This document shows positions 1 to 7,273 of a stretch of 13,907 nt of DNA, one piece after another; position 1 is the first letter of the stretch, and each line of letters begins with the position of its first letter. Below the pieces are notes generated by a model. The model searched no databases, was not told the origin of the DNA, and saw only the letters and a list, made by a program, of their open reading frames with translations. The translations under genes and the position numbers were made by a program. Origin of the DNA: Comamonas sp. (GTDB lineage: Bacteria; Pseudomonadota; Gammaproteobacteria; Burkholderiales; Burkholderiaceae_C); NCBI GenBank assembly GCA_019236485.1, contig JAFAIY010000538.1, positions 1-13,907 on the forward strand, written 5' to 3'.

Positions 1-427
1 GGCCGGCGGGACCATGAGCGATGTGGTCGCAGCCATACGCCAGGTGACCGACATCATGGGCGAGATCAGTGCCGCCAGTCACGAGCAGAGTTCGGGCATG
101 GCGCAGATCGGCGAGGCCGTGACGCAGATGGACCAGACCACGCAGCAGAATGCCGCGCTGGTGGAGGAGATGGCTGCCGCGGCCACCAGCCTGAGACAGC
201 AGGCCCAGTCGCTGGTGGAGGCCGTGGCGGTCTTCAAGCTGTCCGAGCATGAGCCGGCCGCCCGTGCCGCGGCCCCCATCAACCATGTAGGCCGGAACAA
301 ACCGGCTGCGGGGCCTAGCCCTGGAGCCGCGGCAAGCGCCAAGCCTGCCGCTAGGCATGCTCCCGCGACCATCGCAGTAAAGCCGCGGCCCACGGCGGAG
401 GCCGATGGCGCCTGGGAGAGTTTCTGA
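1..427 (+). CDS. Methyl-accepting chemotaxis protein, C-terminal part (5'-truncated by window edge)
   Basis: The reading frame is open from base 2 and stops with TGA at 425-427, so only the last ~141 codons are present. The visible segment is the end of the cytoplasmic signalling hairpin of a chemoreceptor: heptad-like Ala/Gln/Glu-rich helix with the family-typical run around [14 protein letters not shown] (methylation-helix region), followed by a flexible Ala/Pro-rich linker of about 60 residues. The protein ends in AWESF, which fits the x-W-x-x-F pentapeptide that tethers the methyltransferase CheR and methylesterase CheB in enteric receptors (NWETF). The ligand-binding and membrane parts lie outside the window, so the signal sensed is unknown. 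The ATG at 14 is internal, because the protein family continues far upstream. It converges on the glutathione transferase gene. Family assignment is firm. Confidence 0.93.
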   Translation, partial: AGGTMSDVVAAIRQVTDIMGEISAASHEQSSGMAQIGEAVTQMDQTTQQNAALVEEMAAAATSLRQQAQSLVEAVAVFKLSEHEPAARAAAPINHVGRNKPAAGPSPGAAASAKPAARHAPATIAVKPRPTAEADGAWESF

Positions 428-446
428 CAGGTTCTCTGGTTAGCAG

Positions 447-492
447 AGCCGGCACGGGCGCGCTCGCAGGCCTGCGGGCCGATGTGCCGGCT
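447..492. terminator. Inverted repeat between convergent genes, candidate bidirectional terminator
   Basis: Nine bases at 447-455 (agccggcac) are the exact reverse complement of 484-492. The 28-base interior contains a second perfect palindrome (cgcaggcctgcg), and a smaller CTCTG/CAGAG hairpin sits just to the left at 434-448. It lies in the 67-base gap between the chemoreceptor stop and the convergent transferase stop, the usual place for a shared terminator. Neither side has a clear U-tract, so the terminator role is inferred from position and structure. Confidence 0.4.
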
Positions 493-494
493 AT

Positions 495-1154
495 CTAGTC
501 CCGGTCGGGTGCGCCCAGAGGAAAAAGATGGCGATAGGGGCGGGCCTCGTCCACGGCGCGCGCCACCGAGGGGCGGGACAGCAAGCGGGCCCGGTATGCG
601 GCGAGCTTGGGCAGGTGCTCGCCTATAGGGTGGACCCAGTCGGCATAGAACAGCGCCGGTGCGGCCGCGCAATCGGCGATGGTGAATCTGCCGCAGCTTG
701 CCCATTGCCCCGCGGGCAGGCGCTTTTCCAGCCAGAGATAGCAGCGCTCGATCAGGCCATGCGCATATTCCACGCCCGTAGGATCCCGCTCCGCCGGCGC
801 ACGCAGGGCATTGCCGACGATGCGCTGCACCTGCAGATGCACATAGTCGTCGAAGACCTCGGTCAGCATGCGCGCCTCCAGCGCTTCACGCCTGTCCTGC
901 GGCACCATGGGCTCGCCGCGGCCGTGAAACAGGTCGAAATACTCTATGACCGCATTGCTCTCGACGATCTCCCGATCGCCATCGACCACGGCGGGAAACT
1001 GCCCCGTGGGGGTCAGCGTGCCGATGCGGGCCAGGTTCTCGGGATGATCGGGGCCCAGCATCCGGAACTCGAAAGCCACATCGCGCTCATAGGCCGCGAT
1101 CAGCGCTTTCCAGGTAAAGGAGGACAGGGGGTGACCGTAGAGTGCAGGAGTCAT
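495..1154 (-). CDS. Glutathione S-transferase family protein (219 aa)
   Basis: Cytosolic GST-fold protein that would conjugate or reduce electrophiles with glutathione. The N-terminal thioredoxin-like half (about residues 1-80) shows the family's TGQFPAVVDGD stretch with the cis-proline (P54) and the glutathione-gamma-glutamyl binding pair E65-S66 in ESNAVIEYFD. Near the N-terminus S11/S12 are candidates for the activating serine. The C-terminal all-alpha half carries the N-capping box FTIAD (157-161), a hallmark of GST folding. The length of 219 residues is normal. I chose the ATG at 1154 because it begins right at the first beta strand and has GGAG at 1162-1165 (minus strand) seven bases upstream. 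The longer GTG-started frame to 1328 would run through a terminator and a GC palindrome and is rejected. Substrate and subclass are not determinable. Confidence 0.92.
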   Translation of the reverse strand: MTPALYGHPLSSFTWKALIAAYERDVAFEFRMLGPDHPENLARIGTLTPTGQFPAVVDGDREIVESNAVIEYFDLFHGRGEPMVPQDRREALEARMLTEVFDDYVHLQVQRIVGNALRAPAERDPTGVEYAHGLIERCYLWLEKRLPAGQWASCGRFTIADCAAAPALFYADWVHPIGEHLPKLAAYRARLLSRPSVARAVDEARPYRHLFPLGAPDRD

Positions 1155-1187
1155 GGGATAGCTCCGGTGGCTGGCGGGACGCTGGCC

Positions 1188-1216
1188 ATCATACCCAGGG
1201 CGAGTCGCCATGTCTT
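1188..1216 (-). promoter_or_regulatory. Candidate sigma70 promoter of the glutathione transferase gene
   Basis: On the minus strand AAGACA (1216-1211) is separated by 17 bases from TATGAT (1193-1188). The -10 matches the consensus at five of six positions and the -35 at four of six, with ideal spacing. It lies about 34 bases before the ATG at 1154, and the transcript would include the GGAG ribosome site. It is a prediction by eye only. Confidence 0.45.
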
Positions 1217-1253
1217 GAGAACCTGGGAGCGCGGCGGGCGTTGCCCTGTCGAT

Positions 1254-1284
1254 CTGCGGCCCGGGCCCGGGCCCGGGGCCGCAG
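1254..1284. repeat. GC-only palindrome built on GGGCCC repeats
   Basis: A 31-base near-perfect inverted repeat: 1254-1261 (ctgcggcc) is the exact complement of 1277-1284, and the centre is alternating CCC/GGG triplets. It pairs almost end to end if a single G is bulged. It lies between the transferase promoter region and the isomerase terminator. No protein is encoded here. The function is unknown; it could block readthrough or form a cruciform. Confidence 0.6.
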
Positions 1285-1307
1285 CAAGGCCGAAAATCCC
1301 ATGGAGC

Positions 1308-1336
1308 AAAAAAAAGAAGCCCGCACAAGGCGGGCC
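1308..1336 (-). terminator. Rho-independent terminator of the prolyl isomerase gene
   Basis: Read on the minus strand, the stem GCCCGC (1335-1330) pairs with GCGGGC (1324-1319) around a five-base loop. Two T, one C and then eight T follow at 1315-1308. This is a classic hairpin plus U-tract about 50 bases after the isomerase stop codon. Confidence 0.8.
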
Positions 1337-1350
1337 GGGTGATGGTCTGA

Positions 1351-1370
1351 CCAGCACTTTGCAGTGCTGG
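1351..1370 (-). terminator. Second hairpin just after the isomerase stop
   Basis: Perfect 8-bp stem (ccagcact / agtgctgg) with a 4-base loop, starting 12 bases beyond the isomerase stop codon. It has no U-tract of its own. It sits directly upstream of the U-tract terminator at 1308-1336, so it probably acts as the 3'-end protecting or first half of a tandem terminator. Confidence 0.5.
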
Positions 1371-1382
1371 TGTTAGATCATG

Positions 1383-2174
1383 TTACTGGATTTTTGCGCT
1401 CTTGCGCAGCTGATCCTGGAATTGCTGCAGCTTTTGTTGTTGCAGCTGTTGCACGATCTGGGGCTTGACATCTTCGAATTTGGGCAATTCGGCCTGGCGC
1501 TCGTCGTCCAGACGGATGATGTGCCAGCCGAATTGGCTCTTGACGGGGGTGGCCGTCATCTCGCCCTTCTTCAGCTTGACCAGGGCCTCGGTGAACTCGG
1601 GCACGTAGTTGTTGGGGTTGGCCCAGTCCAGATCGCCGCCGCGGGCACCCGATCCGGGGTCCTTGGATTCCTTCTGGGCGATGTCTTCAAACTTCTTGCC
1701 GCCCTTGATTTCGGCAATGATGGCCTTGGCGCGGTCTTCGGATTCGACCAGGATATGGCTGGCCTTGTATTCCTTGCCGCCGTTGGCCGCCACGAACTTG
1801 TCGTACTCGGCCTTGGCTTCGGCATCGGTCACGGCGTTCTTCTTCTGGAAGTCTTCGAACAGCGCGCGGATCAGCACGGTCTGGCGCGCCAGTTCCATCT
1901 GCTGCTTGTAGGCATCGGTGGCAGCCAGGCCGCGACGGTTGGCTTCCTGCATGAAGACTTCGCGGGCGATGACCTCGTCCTTGATCATCTTGTCCATCTC
2001 GGGCGTGACGGGCTGGCCGCTGGCTTCGATCTGTGCCTTCAGAGCGTTCACGCGGGCCGTGGGCACGGCCTTGCCGTTGACGATGGCCACATTCTGTGCC
2101 GAAGCGGACAGGGCTGCAGCGCCCAGGACGGCGGCGGCCACCAGACGGGCCAATTGCTTTTGATTCATGCTCAT
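1383..2174 (-). CDS. Periplasmic parvulin-type peptidyl-prolyl cis-trans isomerase (PpiC/SurA-like, 263 aa)
   Basis: Catalyses cis-trans isomerisation of X-Pro bonds and probably chaperones envelope proteins. Residues 1-26 form a signal peptide (NQKQLAR, hydrophobic core, ASA before Q27). Residues ~28-115 are a SurA/PrsA-like N-terminal helical domain. Residues ~136-224 are the rotamase domain, with KASHIL (H140), the GARGGDLDW loop and FGWHII (H218) all typical of active parvulins. The C-terminal ~30 residues are Gln-rich helix. The start is uncertain. ATG at 2174 gives MSMNQKQ and ATG at 2168 gives MNQKQ; neither has a strong Shine-Dalgarno. A further in-frame ATG at 2252 overlaps the upstream bolA-family stop but would bury the signal peptide. 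The gene ends in tandem terminator hairpins. Its neighbours are the bolA-family gene upstream and the transferase downstream. Confidence 0.93.
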   Translation of the reverse strand: MSMNQKQLARLVAAAVLGAAALSASAQNVAIVNGKAVPTARVNALKAQIEASGQPVTPEMDKMIKDEVIAREVFMQEANRRGLAATDAYKQQMELARQTVLIRALFEDFQKKNAVTDAEAKAEYDKFVAANGGKEYKASHILVESEDRAKAIIAEIKGGKKFEDIAQKESKDPGSGARGGDLDWANPNNYVPEFTEALVKLKKGEMTATPVKSQFGWHIIRLDDERQAELPKFEDVKPQIVQQLQQQKLQQFQDQLRKSAKIQ

Positions 2175-2221
2175 TCGAATAGAGATTGAGAAAGGTGAAT
2201 TAGATTTCTTCCCATACGCAA

Positions 2222-2245
2222 CAGGCTCCGTGAAGACGGAGCCTG
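2222..2245 (-). terminator. Perfect 10-bp hairpin between the bolA-family and isomerase genes
   Basis: Ten bases at 2222-2231 are the exact complement of 2236-2245 with a four-base loop (CTTC on the minus strand). It begins three bases after the bolA-family stop. It is followed by TTGCG rather than a T-run, so it may be a leaky terminator or attenuator, or a stabiliser of the yciB-bolA message. Confidence 0.5.
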
Positions 2246-2248
2246 AAG

Positions 2249-2515
2249 TCATAGAACTTCAATGGCGATGGCATGAACACCCTGGTCAATGAAGTCATGC
2301 AGTGCATCATACACAAGGCGGTGGCGCGCTACACGGGTTTTTCCGTCAAAGCCGGCGCAGGCAATGCGGATGCGGAAATGGGTGCCCACGCCGCTGTCGT
2401 CGGCGCCCGCATGGCCCGCATGCTTGTAGCTTTCGTCCAGCACTTCGAGCTGGGTGGGGGCCAGGCGCTCGCGCAGCGCGGCGGCCATGGCTTCGGCGGT
2501 GATGGCGAGACTCAT
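2249..2515 (-). CDS. BolA family protein (88 aa)
   Basis: Small BolA/IbaG-type protein. Members bind monothiol glutaredoxins through a shared [2Fe-2S] cluster and act in iron-sulfur trafficking or as stress and morphology regulators in the cytoplasm. Visible family marks are the central SYKHAGHAG segment with its histidines and the C-terminal [17 protein letters not shown], matching the conserved F-x-G-x(5)-RHR-x-V-Y signature. The length of 88 residues is in the family range. The ATG at 2515 overlaps the TGA of yciB (ATGA), and GGGAGG on the minus strand at 2530-2525 lies nine bases upstream, so it is both coupled to yciB and independently ribosome-bound. The longer frame to 2851 is yciB's shadow. 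Which BolA subfamily it belongs to cannot be settled here. Confidence 0.92.
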   Translation of the reverse strand: MSLAITAEAMAAALRERLAPTQLEVLDESYKHAGHAGADDSGVGTHFRIRIACAGFDGKTRVARHRLVYDALHDFIDQGVHAIAIEVL

Positions 2516-3141
2516 GGCTGCTTGCCTCCCGAATCGGCGGTCTGCTCTTCCTGGGGCAGGTAGCGGCTCATATAGATGGCCTGGGCAATCACGAACACCA
2601 CCATCAGCCCCATGCCGCCGAACAGCTTGAAGTTGACCCAGCTGTCGGTGTCGAAGTGGTAGGCCACCCAGAGGTTGAGCGCGCCCATGAGGGCGAAGAA
2701 GGCCGTCCAGGCCCAGTTGAGCTTGAGCCAGATGGCGTCCGGCAGCTGCAGCTGTGCGCCCATGACCGAGCGCAGCAGGTTTTTGCCAAAGCCCAGCTGG
2801 CCTACCAGCAGCGCACCGCCCATGAGCCAGTACAGCACCGTGGGCTTCCATTTGATGAAGCTGTCGTTGTGCTCGTGCAGTGTGGCCGCCAGGGTTGCGT
2901 CATATTGTGACAGCCACTTAATGAAAGAGTCGTTATGTGTCAGCAGCGTGGCGCCGCCGAACAGCACGATCACGCCCAGGCTCACCCATTGCATGGGCTC
3001 GACCTTGCCGTGCTTGAAGCGCAGATAGGCGATCTGCGCGACGGTGGCGACTATGGCCACGGCCGTGGCGGCATAAATGCCCCAGACCTTGAAGGCCACG
3101 AAAAACAGGATGATGGGGAAAAAATCAAGCAGCAGCTTCAT
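2512..3141 (-). CDS. yciB: YciB / septation protein A family inner-membrane protein (209 aa)
   Basis: Polytopic inner-membrane protein of the YciB/IspZ family, linked in enterobacteria and Shigella to cell envelope synthesis and septation. It starts with the near-invariant [18 protein letters not shown]. About five hydrophobic segments follow (residues ~8-22, 24-41, 52-67, ~102-118, ~130-180), including [11 protein letters not shown], then [21 protein letters not shown] and [13 protein letters not shown] WVNFKLFGG, all typical. At 209 residues it is about 25-30 longer than the usual ~180. The excess is an internal duplication: the octapeptide HNDSFIKW occurs at 69-76 and 91-98. I chose ATG 3141 by family N-terminus; it lacks a clear Shine-Dalgarno. 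The stop overlaps the bolA-family start by four bases (ATGA). Confidence 0.93.
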   Translation of the reverse strand: MKLLLDFFPIILFFVAFKVWGIYAATAVAIVATVAQIAYLRFKHGKVEPMQWVSLGVIVLFGGATLLTHNDSFIKWLSQYDATLAATLHEHNDSFIKWKPTVLYWLMGGALLVGQLGFGKNLLRSVMGAQLQLPDAIWLKLNWAWTAFFALMGALNLWVAYHFDTDSWVNFKLFGGMGLMVVFVIAQAIYMSRYLPQEEQTADSGGKQP

Positions 3142-3167
3142 GCGTGGAACAGTTGTGGATTCCATGA

Positions 3168-3194
3168 CCTGCATGCCGCACATGCGGGTGCAGG
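3168..3194 (-). other. Hairpin in the yciB leader
   Basis: CCTGCA (3168-3173) pairs with TGCAGG (3189-3194), and inside it CCGC (3176-3179) pairs with GCGG (3184-3187) around a four-base loop. It stands 27 bases before the yciB ATG. The rest of the 176-base gap 3142-3317 shows a short GGCCC/GGGCC hairpin after msrB but no convincing promoter or terminator. Confidence 0.35.
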
Positions 3195-3317
3195 CCCAAA
3201 GACCGCATCATGCACCAAAGCTCTGGCCCTACAGAGGGCAAAGCCTTGTGCGGCGGACGGGTTCAGCTATCAAAGCAAGTAGCAACACCGGCCCATGCGG
3301 GCCTGCGCAGCCAGCGC

Positions 3318-3728
3318 TTATTCCTGGGGCTGGAAATCCAGAGAGGCCGAATTCATGCAGTAGCGCAGGCCGGTATCGGTGGGGCCGTCGGGAAACACAT
3401 GGCCCAGGTGGGCGCCGCAGTTGCTGCACACGGTTTCGGTGCGCACCATGCCGTGGCTGCGGTCCACGATTTCGGTGATGGCACCGGGCACGGCCTGGTC
3501 GAAGCTGGGCCAGCCGCAGCCCGCATCGAACTTGGTGTGCGAGTCGAACAGCTTGCTGCCGCAGCAGACGCAGTGGTAGCTGCCATCGGCCCAGAACTGT
3601 TCGTACTTGCCGGTAAACGGGCGCTCGGTGGCCGCGTGGCGCGTGACCTGATAGGCCGCGGGCTCGGCCCCCTTGTCCTGCAGCAGGGCTTGCCATTCGG
3701 GATCGGATTTCTGGACGGGAAAGCTCAT
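3318..3728 (-). CDS. msrB: Peptide-methionine (R)-S-oxide reductase MsrB (136 aa)
   Basis: Cytoplasmic repair enzyme that reduces methionine-R-sulfoxide in proteins with thioredoxin. Residues ~8-133 form the single SelR domain. Two CxxC pairs, C53/C56 (CVCCG) and C101/C104 (CSNCG), form the structural zinc site. The catalytic cysteine is C124 in [16 protein letters not shown] (C71) and the HGMVRTE histidine-arginine strand are also canonical. The length is standard, with no signal peptide. The ATG overlaps the selO stop (ATGA) and I see no Shine-Dalgarno in the 20 bases before it, so translation is probably coupled to selO. The gene is followed by 176 non-coding bases before yciB. No key residue is missing. 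Confidence 0.96.
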   Translation of the reverse strand: MSFPVQKSDPEWQALLQDKGAEPAAYQVTRHAATERPFTGKYEQFWADGSYHCVCCGSKLFDSHTKFDAGCGWPSFDQAVPGAITEIVDRSHGMVRTETVCSNCGAHLGHVFPDGPTDTGLRYCMNSASLDFQPQE

Positions 3729-5224
3729 GATGAACAGCTGATTTCAATGGAGGAGGCCCAGTCGGGCGGGAATCCGGCCCAGTCGGCGTGGTCCGGGTGC
3801 GGGTCATAAGGCGCTTGCAGCACGGCCAGCAGTTGCTGCACCGGCGCGAAGTCGCCCGCCTGGGCGGCGCGGATCACGGTCTCGCCCAGATGGTTGCGCA
3901 GCACGTAGCGCGGATTGGATTTTTGCATCAGATCGGCCGCCTGCGCTGGATCGACCTGCGCCAGCTGCTCCGAATAGATGAGCGACCAGGCATCGAAGGC
4001 GGCGCGATCGAGAATGATGTCGCGCAGCGGCTCGAAATCGGGCCGGCCCCCCTTGGCCTGTGCCACCGCGTCGCTCAGGCGCGTGAAGAAGATGGTGTAG
4101 TCGACCTTGCTGTCGGCCAGTATCTGCAGCAGAGGGTTGACCAGCAGCGCAAAGCGGCCTTCGGTGGCGGGCGTGCCGGCCTCGTTTTCGGGCAGACCCA
4201 GCTTGGCCAGCATCTGCGCCGCATAGGCGGCGGGAAACACGCTTTTGTACGACTCCAGGGCCGCAATCGTCAGCTCCTCGTCGCCGATCAGCGGCAGCAG
4301 GGCCTGGCCCAGGCAGTACAGATTCCAGTAGGCGATCTGCGGCTGGCGGTTGAAGGCATAGCGGCCCTGGCTGTCGCTGTGGTTGCAGATATGGCCGGGA
4401 TCGAAGGCATCGAGAAACTGGAACGGGCCGTAGTCTATGGTCAGGCCCAGAATGCTCATATTGTCGGTGTTCATCACGCCGTGGCAAAAGCCAACGGCCT
4501 GCCACTGGGCCAGCAGCCGCGCCGTGCGCTCGCTCACGGCCTGCAGGAAGTTGGCATAGGCATTGCCGGCCAGGGCCTCGGCGCTGCGGCACTCCGGGTA
4601 ATGCTGATCGATGACCAGATCGGCCAGGGTCCTGAGCTCGGCCTGCATGTCCCGCGCGGCAAAGTGCTCGAAATGGCCGAAGCGGATAAAGCTCTCGGCC
4701 ACGCGAGTCACGACGGCCGCGGTTTCCAGGCTTTCACGCGCCACGGGCAGGGGCGATCCTATGACCGCCAGGGCGCGCGTGGTAGGTATGCCCAGCGCCG
4801 CCATGGCCTCGCTGCAGAGGAATTCGCGGATCGAGGAGCGCAGCACGGCACGGCCGTCGCCCATGCGCGAATAGGGGGTGCGGCCCGCGCCCTTGAGCTG
4901 GACCTCGAGTCCCTGCTCGGTCTCGCCCAGCAGAATGGCGCGTCCGTCGCCGAGCTGCCCGGCCCAGACGCCGAACTGGTGGCCGCTGTAGACGCTGGCC
5001 AGGGGCTGGCTGCCCGCGGCCACGGCATTGCCGGAGAGCACCTGCAGTGCTTCGTCGCTGGCCAGCCAGTCGCGGCTCAGATGCATCCAGCGGGCCGTGC
5101 TGGCGCTGGTCGCGACCCAGTGCGGTGCGGGCACGGGCGCGGGTTGCAGGGAGGTGAAAAAAGCCGGGCCCAGGGCTTCCAGACGGCCGGGCTTGCGCCA
5201 TTGCGGGGCAAAGGATTCGCTCAT
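3725..5224 (-). CDS. selO: SelO (YdiU) protein adenylyltransferase (499 aa)
   Basis: Pseudokinase-fold enzyme that transfers AMP from ATP to Ser/Thr/Tyr of target proteins; bacterial and mitochondrial homologues are tied to redox stress. Visible features in order: LGPAFFTSL near the N-terminus; [16 protein letters not shown] (81-96); K111 in [14 protein letters not shown]134 in [23 protein letters not shown] with D254/N255; and [10 protein letters not shown] with D264 (metal). This spacing agrees with the catalytic Lys/Glu/Asp/Asn/Asp set known for SelO. It ends in CSS, with Cys at the third-last position where vertebrate SELENOO has selenocysteine. ATG 5224 is preferred because it gives a family-like N-terminus and length; an in-frame TTG at 5278 would add 18 residues, and neither start has a clear ribosome site. 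Its stop overlaps msrB. The 235 bases to the divergent ligase show no promoter I would defend. Confidence 0.95.
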   Translation of the reverse strand: MSESFAPQWRKPGRLEALGPAFFTSLQPAPVPAPHWVATSASTARWMHLSRDWLASDEALQVLSGNAVAAGSQPLASVYSGHQFGVWAGQLGDGRAILLGETEQGLEVQLKGAGRTPYSRMGDGRAVLRSSIREFLCSEAMAALGIPTTRALAVIGSPLPVARESLETAAVVTRVAESFIRFGHFEHFAARDMQAELRTLADLVIDQHYPECRSAEALAGNAYANFLQAVSERTARLLAQWQAVGFCHGVMNTDNMSILGLTIDYGPFQFLDAFDPGHICNHSDSQGRYAFNRQPQIAYWNLYCLGQALLPLIGDEELTIAALESYKSVFPAAYAAQMLAKLGLPENEAGTPATEGRFALLVNPLLQILADSKVDYTIFFTRLSDAVAQAKGGRPDFEPLRDIILDRAAFDAWSLIYSEQLAQVDPAQAADLMQKSNPRYVLRNHLGETVIRAAQAGDFAPVQQLLAVLQAPYDPHPDHADWAGFPPDWASSIEISCSS

Positions 5225-5445
5225 GCTGGCATTGTGCTTGAGCTGCGGCAAGGTCAGAGGCAGCAGGGTTGTTGCCAAAGTCCCCGCCTGCCGGCGTGGC
5301 GGTCCTAGGTCTTTCCCTGAGTGGCGGGCTCTGCTCCCAAGGAGTGAGGTGCAAAAAGGTCGCCGCGATTACGCATTGGTGACAGTCCTCAGATACCGAT
5401 GCCTGCGCCCGGGCTAGGATGCTTCGCGACTACCACAATGATATT

Positions 5446-5451
5446 GAGGAG
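5446..5451 (+). promoter_or_regulatory. Ribosome binding site that decides the ligase start
   Basis: GAGGAG lies eight bases before the ATG at 5460 but only two before the in-frame ATG at 5454. The spacing favours 5460 as the translation start. Confidence 0.6.
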
Positions 5452-5459
5452 ACATGCCA

Positions 5460-7100
5460 ATGTTGGGTCTGATGCAAAGCCAGCCGCTGCTGATTTCGTC
5501 CCTGATCGAATTTGCCGCACGCCACCACAGGGACGCAGAAATCGTCTCGCGTCGTGTGGAGGGCGATATCCATCGCTATACCTACAAGGATCTGGCCGGC
5601 CGCGCGCGTCAGCTGGCCAATGCGCTGGATGCCATGGGGCTGCAGCCCGGGGACCGCGTGGCCAGCCTGGCCTGGAACGGCTATCGCCATATGGAGATGT
5701 ATTTCGGCGTCAGCGGCTCCGGGCGGGTGCTGCATACCGTCAACCCGCGCCTGCATCCCGAGCAGATCGCCTGGATCATCAACCACGCGGAAGACCGGGC
5801 GCTGTGCTTCGACCTGAGCTTTCTGCCCATCATCCAGGCGGTGCATGCCAAATGCCCGCTGGTCAAGCAATGGGTGGCGCTGTGCGATGCCGACAAGCTG
5901 CCCGAAGGCAGCGGCATTCCCGGCCTGGTGAGCTACGAGGCCTGGATAGGCTCCCACTCCGACCAATACCAGTGGCCGCAGTTCGACGAGAACACGGCAT
6001 CCAGCATGTGCTACACCAGCGGCACCACGGGCAACCCCAAGGCCGCGCTCTACAGCCACCGCTCCAGCACCCTGCATGCCTATGCGGCGGCTCTGCCCGA
6101 TGTGATGTGCCTGTCGGCCCGGGACTCGGTGCTGCCCGTGGTGCCCATGTTCCACGTCAATGCCTGGGGCATTCCGTACTCGGCGGCTCTCACAGGCTGC
6201 AAGCTGGTCTTTCCGGGACCGGCGCTGGACGGCAAATCCGTCTACGAGCTCATGGAAGCCGAGGGCGTGACCTTCGCGGCCGGCGTGCCCACCGTGTGGC
6301 AGATGCTGCTGAGCCATATGAAGCCTGCGGGCCTGCGTTTCTCCAAGCTCAAGCGCACGGTGATCGGCGGCTCGGCCTGCCCGCCCGCGATGCTCAGCAC
6401 CTTCCAGGACGAGTACGGCGTGAGCGTGCTGCATGCCTGGGGCATGACCGAGATGAGCCCGCTGGGCACGCTGTGCTCGCTCAAGAACAAGCATCTGGAA
6501 ATGCCCAGGGACGAGCAGATGAAGATCCTGCAAAAGCAGGGCCGTGCCATCTACGGCGTGGAAATGAAGATCGTCGGCGACAACGGCCAGGAGCAGCCCT
6601 GGGACGGCAAGAGCTATGGCGACCTGCTGGTGCGCGGCCCCTGGATCATTGACAGCTATTACAAGGGCAGCGCCAGCCCCTTGGTCCAGGGCGACGACGG
6701 CCATGGCTGGTTCCCCACGGGCGATGTGGCCACCATCGATGCCGACGGCTATATGCAGATCACGGACCGCAGCAAGGACGTGATCAAGTCCGGCGGGGAG
6801 TGGATCAGCTCCATCGATATCGAGAACATCGCCATGGCCCACCCGGCCGTGGCCATGGCGGCCTGCATCGGCATGCCGCACCCGAAATGGGATGAGCGCC
6901 CGATCGTGGCCGTGGCCAAAAAGCCCGGCGCCGAGCTCAGCCGCGAGGAGCTGCTGAAGTTCTTCGAGGGCAAGGCCGCCAAGTGGCAGGTGCCCGATGA
7001 CGTGGTGTTCGTGGACTCCATCCCGCTGGGCGCCACGGGCAAGATGCTCAAGACCAAGCTGCGCGAGAACCTCAAGGACTACAAGCTGCCTACGGCCTGA
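5460..7100 (+). CDS. AMP-forming acyl-CoA synthetase (medium/long-chain fatty-acid--CoA ligase type, 546 aa)
   Basis: Activates a carboxylic acid with ATP to an acyl-adenylate and then to its CoA thioester. It is a member of the ANL superfamily. Core motifs are complete: the phosphate loop [10 protein letters not shown] (185-194), FHVNAWG, the aromatic/adenine motif [10 protein letters not shown] (325-334), GWFPTGD (416-422, with ATP-ribose D422), the hinge region [13 protein letters not shown] (436-448) and the C-terminal catalytic lysine K528 in GATGKMLK. The overall look (MLGLMQ start, [22 protein letters not shown]) matches the AlkK/DmdB-like group that takes medium or long fatty acids or related acids; the exact substrate is unknown. 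It is divergent from selO and followed by a terminator-like hairpin and then the transporter genes on the same strand, suggesting that it may process an imported acid, but probably as a separate transcript. Confidence 0.93.
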   Translation: MLGLMQSQPLLISSLIEFAARHHRDAEIVSRRVEGDIHRYTYKDLAGRARQLANALDAMGLQPGDRVASLAWNGYRHMEMYFGVSGSGRVLHTVNPRLHPEQIAWIINHAEDRALCFDLSFLPIIQAVHAKCPLVKQWVALCDADKLPEGSGIPGLVSYEAWIGSHSDQYQWPQFDENTASSMCYTSGTTGNPKAALYSHRSSTLHAYAAALPDVMCLSARDSVLPVVPMFHVNAWGIPYSAALTGCKLVFPGPALDGKSVYELMEAEGVTFAAGVPTVWQMLLSHMKPAGLRFSKLKRTVIGGSACPPAMLSTFQDEYGVSVLHAWGMTEMSPLGTLCSLKNKHLEMPRDEQMKILQKQGRAIYGVEMKIVGDNGQEQPWDGKSYGDLLVRGPWIIDSYYKGSASPLVQGDDGHGWFPTGDVATIDADGYMQITDRSKDVIKSGGEWISSIDIENIAMAHPAVAMAACIGMPHPKWDERPIVAVAKKPGAELSREELLKFFEGKAAKWQVPDDVVFVDSIPLGATGKMLKTKLRENLKDYKLPTA

Positions 7101-7111
7101 TCGGCGGGACG

Positions 7112-7147
7112 CGGCCAGTGTCGTCGGACGCTGGCCGTTGTGTTCCC
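7112..7147 (+). terminator. Hairpin terminator after the acyl-CoA ligase
   Basis: Bases 7112-7122 pair with 7127-7137 (11 bp with one G-T wobble, 4-base loop). TTGTGTT follows. It begins 12 bases beyond the ligase TGA. The T-rich tail is interrupted by G, so termination may be partial. Confidence 0.6.
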
Positions 7148-7218
7148 ATGACTCCTACCCCCGCACGGGACTGGCCGGCCTTGTCTGCCAGGTTTTCGTC
7201 ATTTCCGGTTTATGTGCC

Positions 7219-7246
7219 TTGATAGGCAGGCGTATAGAGCTATATT
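7219..7246 (+). promoter_or_regulatory. Candidate sigma70 promoter for the first binding-protein gene
   Basis: TTGATA (7219-7224) and TATATT (7241-7246), each five of six to consensus, are spaced by 16 bases in a locally AT-rich patch that stands out from the GC-rich surroundings. The -10 lies in a small GCTAT/ATAGC inverted repeat (7239-7255). The transcript would have a leader of roughly 125 bases that includes the foldable segment at 7274-7336. Confidence 0.5.
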
Positions 7247-7273
7247 TTTAATAGCGATTTGTAGGCCGGAGGC

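Noticed and set aside
1155..1328. N-terminal extension of the glutathione transferase from GTG 1328
   Set aside because: It would translate a terminator and a GC palindrome and places ~58 extra residues before the first strand; ATG 1154 has a proper ribosome site.
5225..5278. 18-residue N-terminal extension of SelO from TTG 5278
   Set aside because: ATG 5224 gives a family-like start; the TTG has no well-spaced Shine-Dalgarno. Not excluded with certainty.
3788..5308. A 506-codon open frame on the + strand opposite selO
   Set aside because: Antisense shadow of a clear selO gene; composition is Gly/Ala/Arg/Gln-rich with no recognisable motif or ribosome site.
5392..5420. Possible promoter for the acyl-CoA ligase with TAGGAT as -10
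   Set aside because: No acceptable -35 at 16-18 bases; too weak to annotate.
7239..7255. GCTAT...ATAGC mini-palindrome as a remnant of a Comamonadaceae intergenic repeat (similar GCTATCAAAGC at 3267)
   Set aside because: Arms are only five bases and the conserved core of such repeats is not present; likely chance or part of the promoter.
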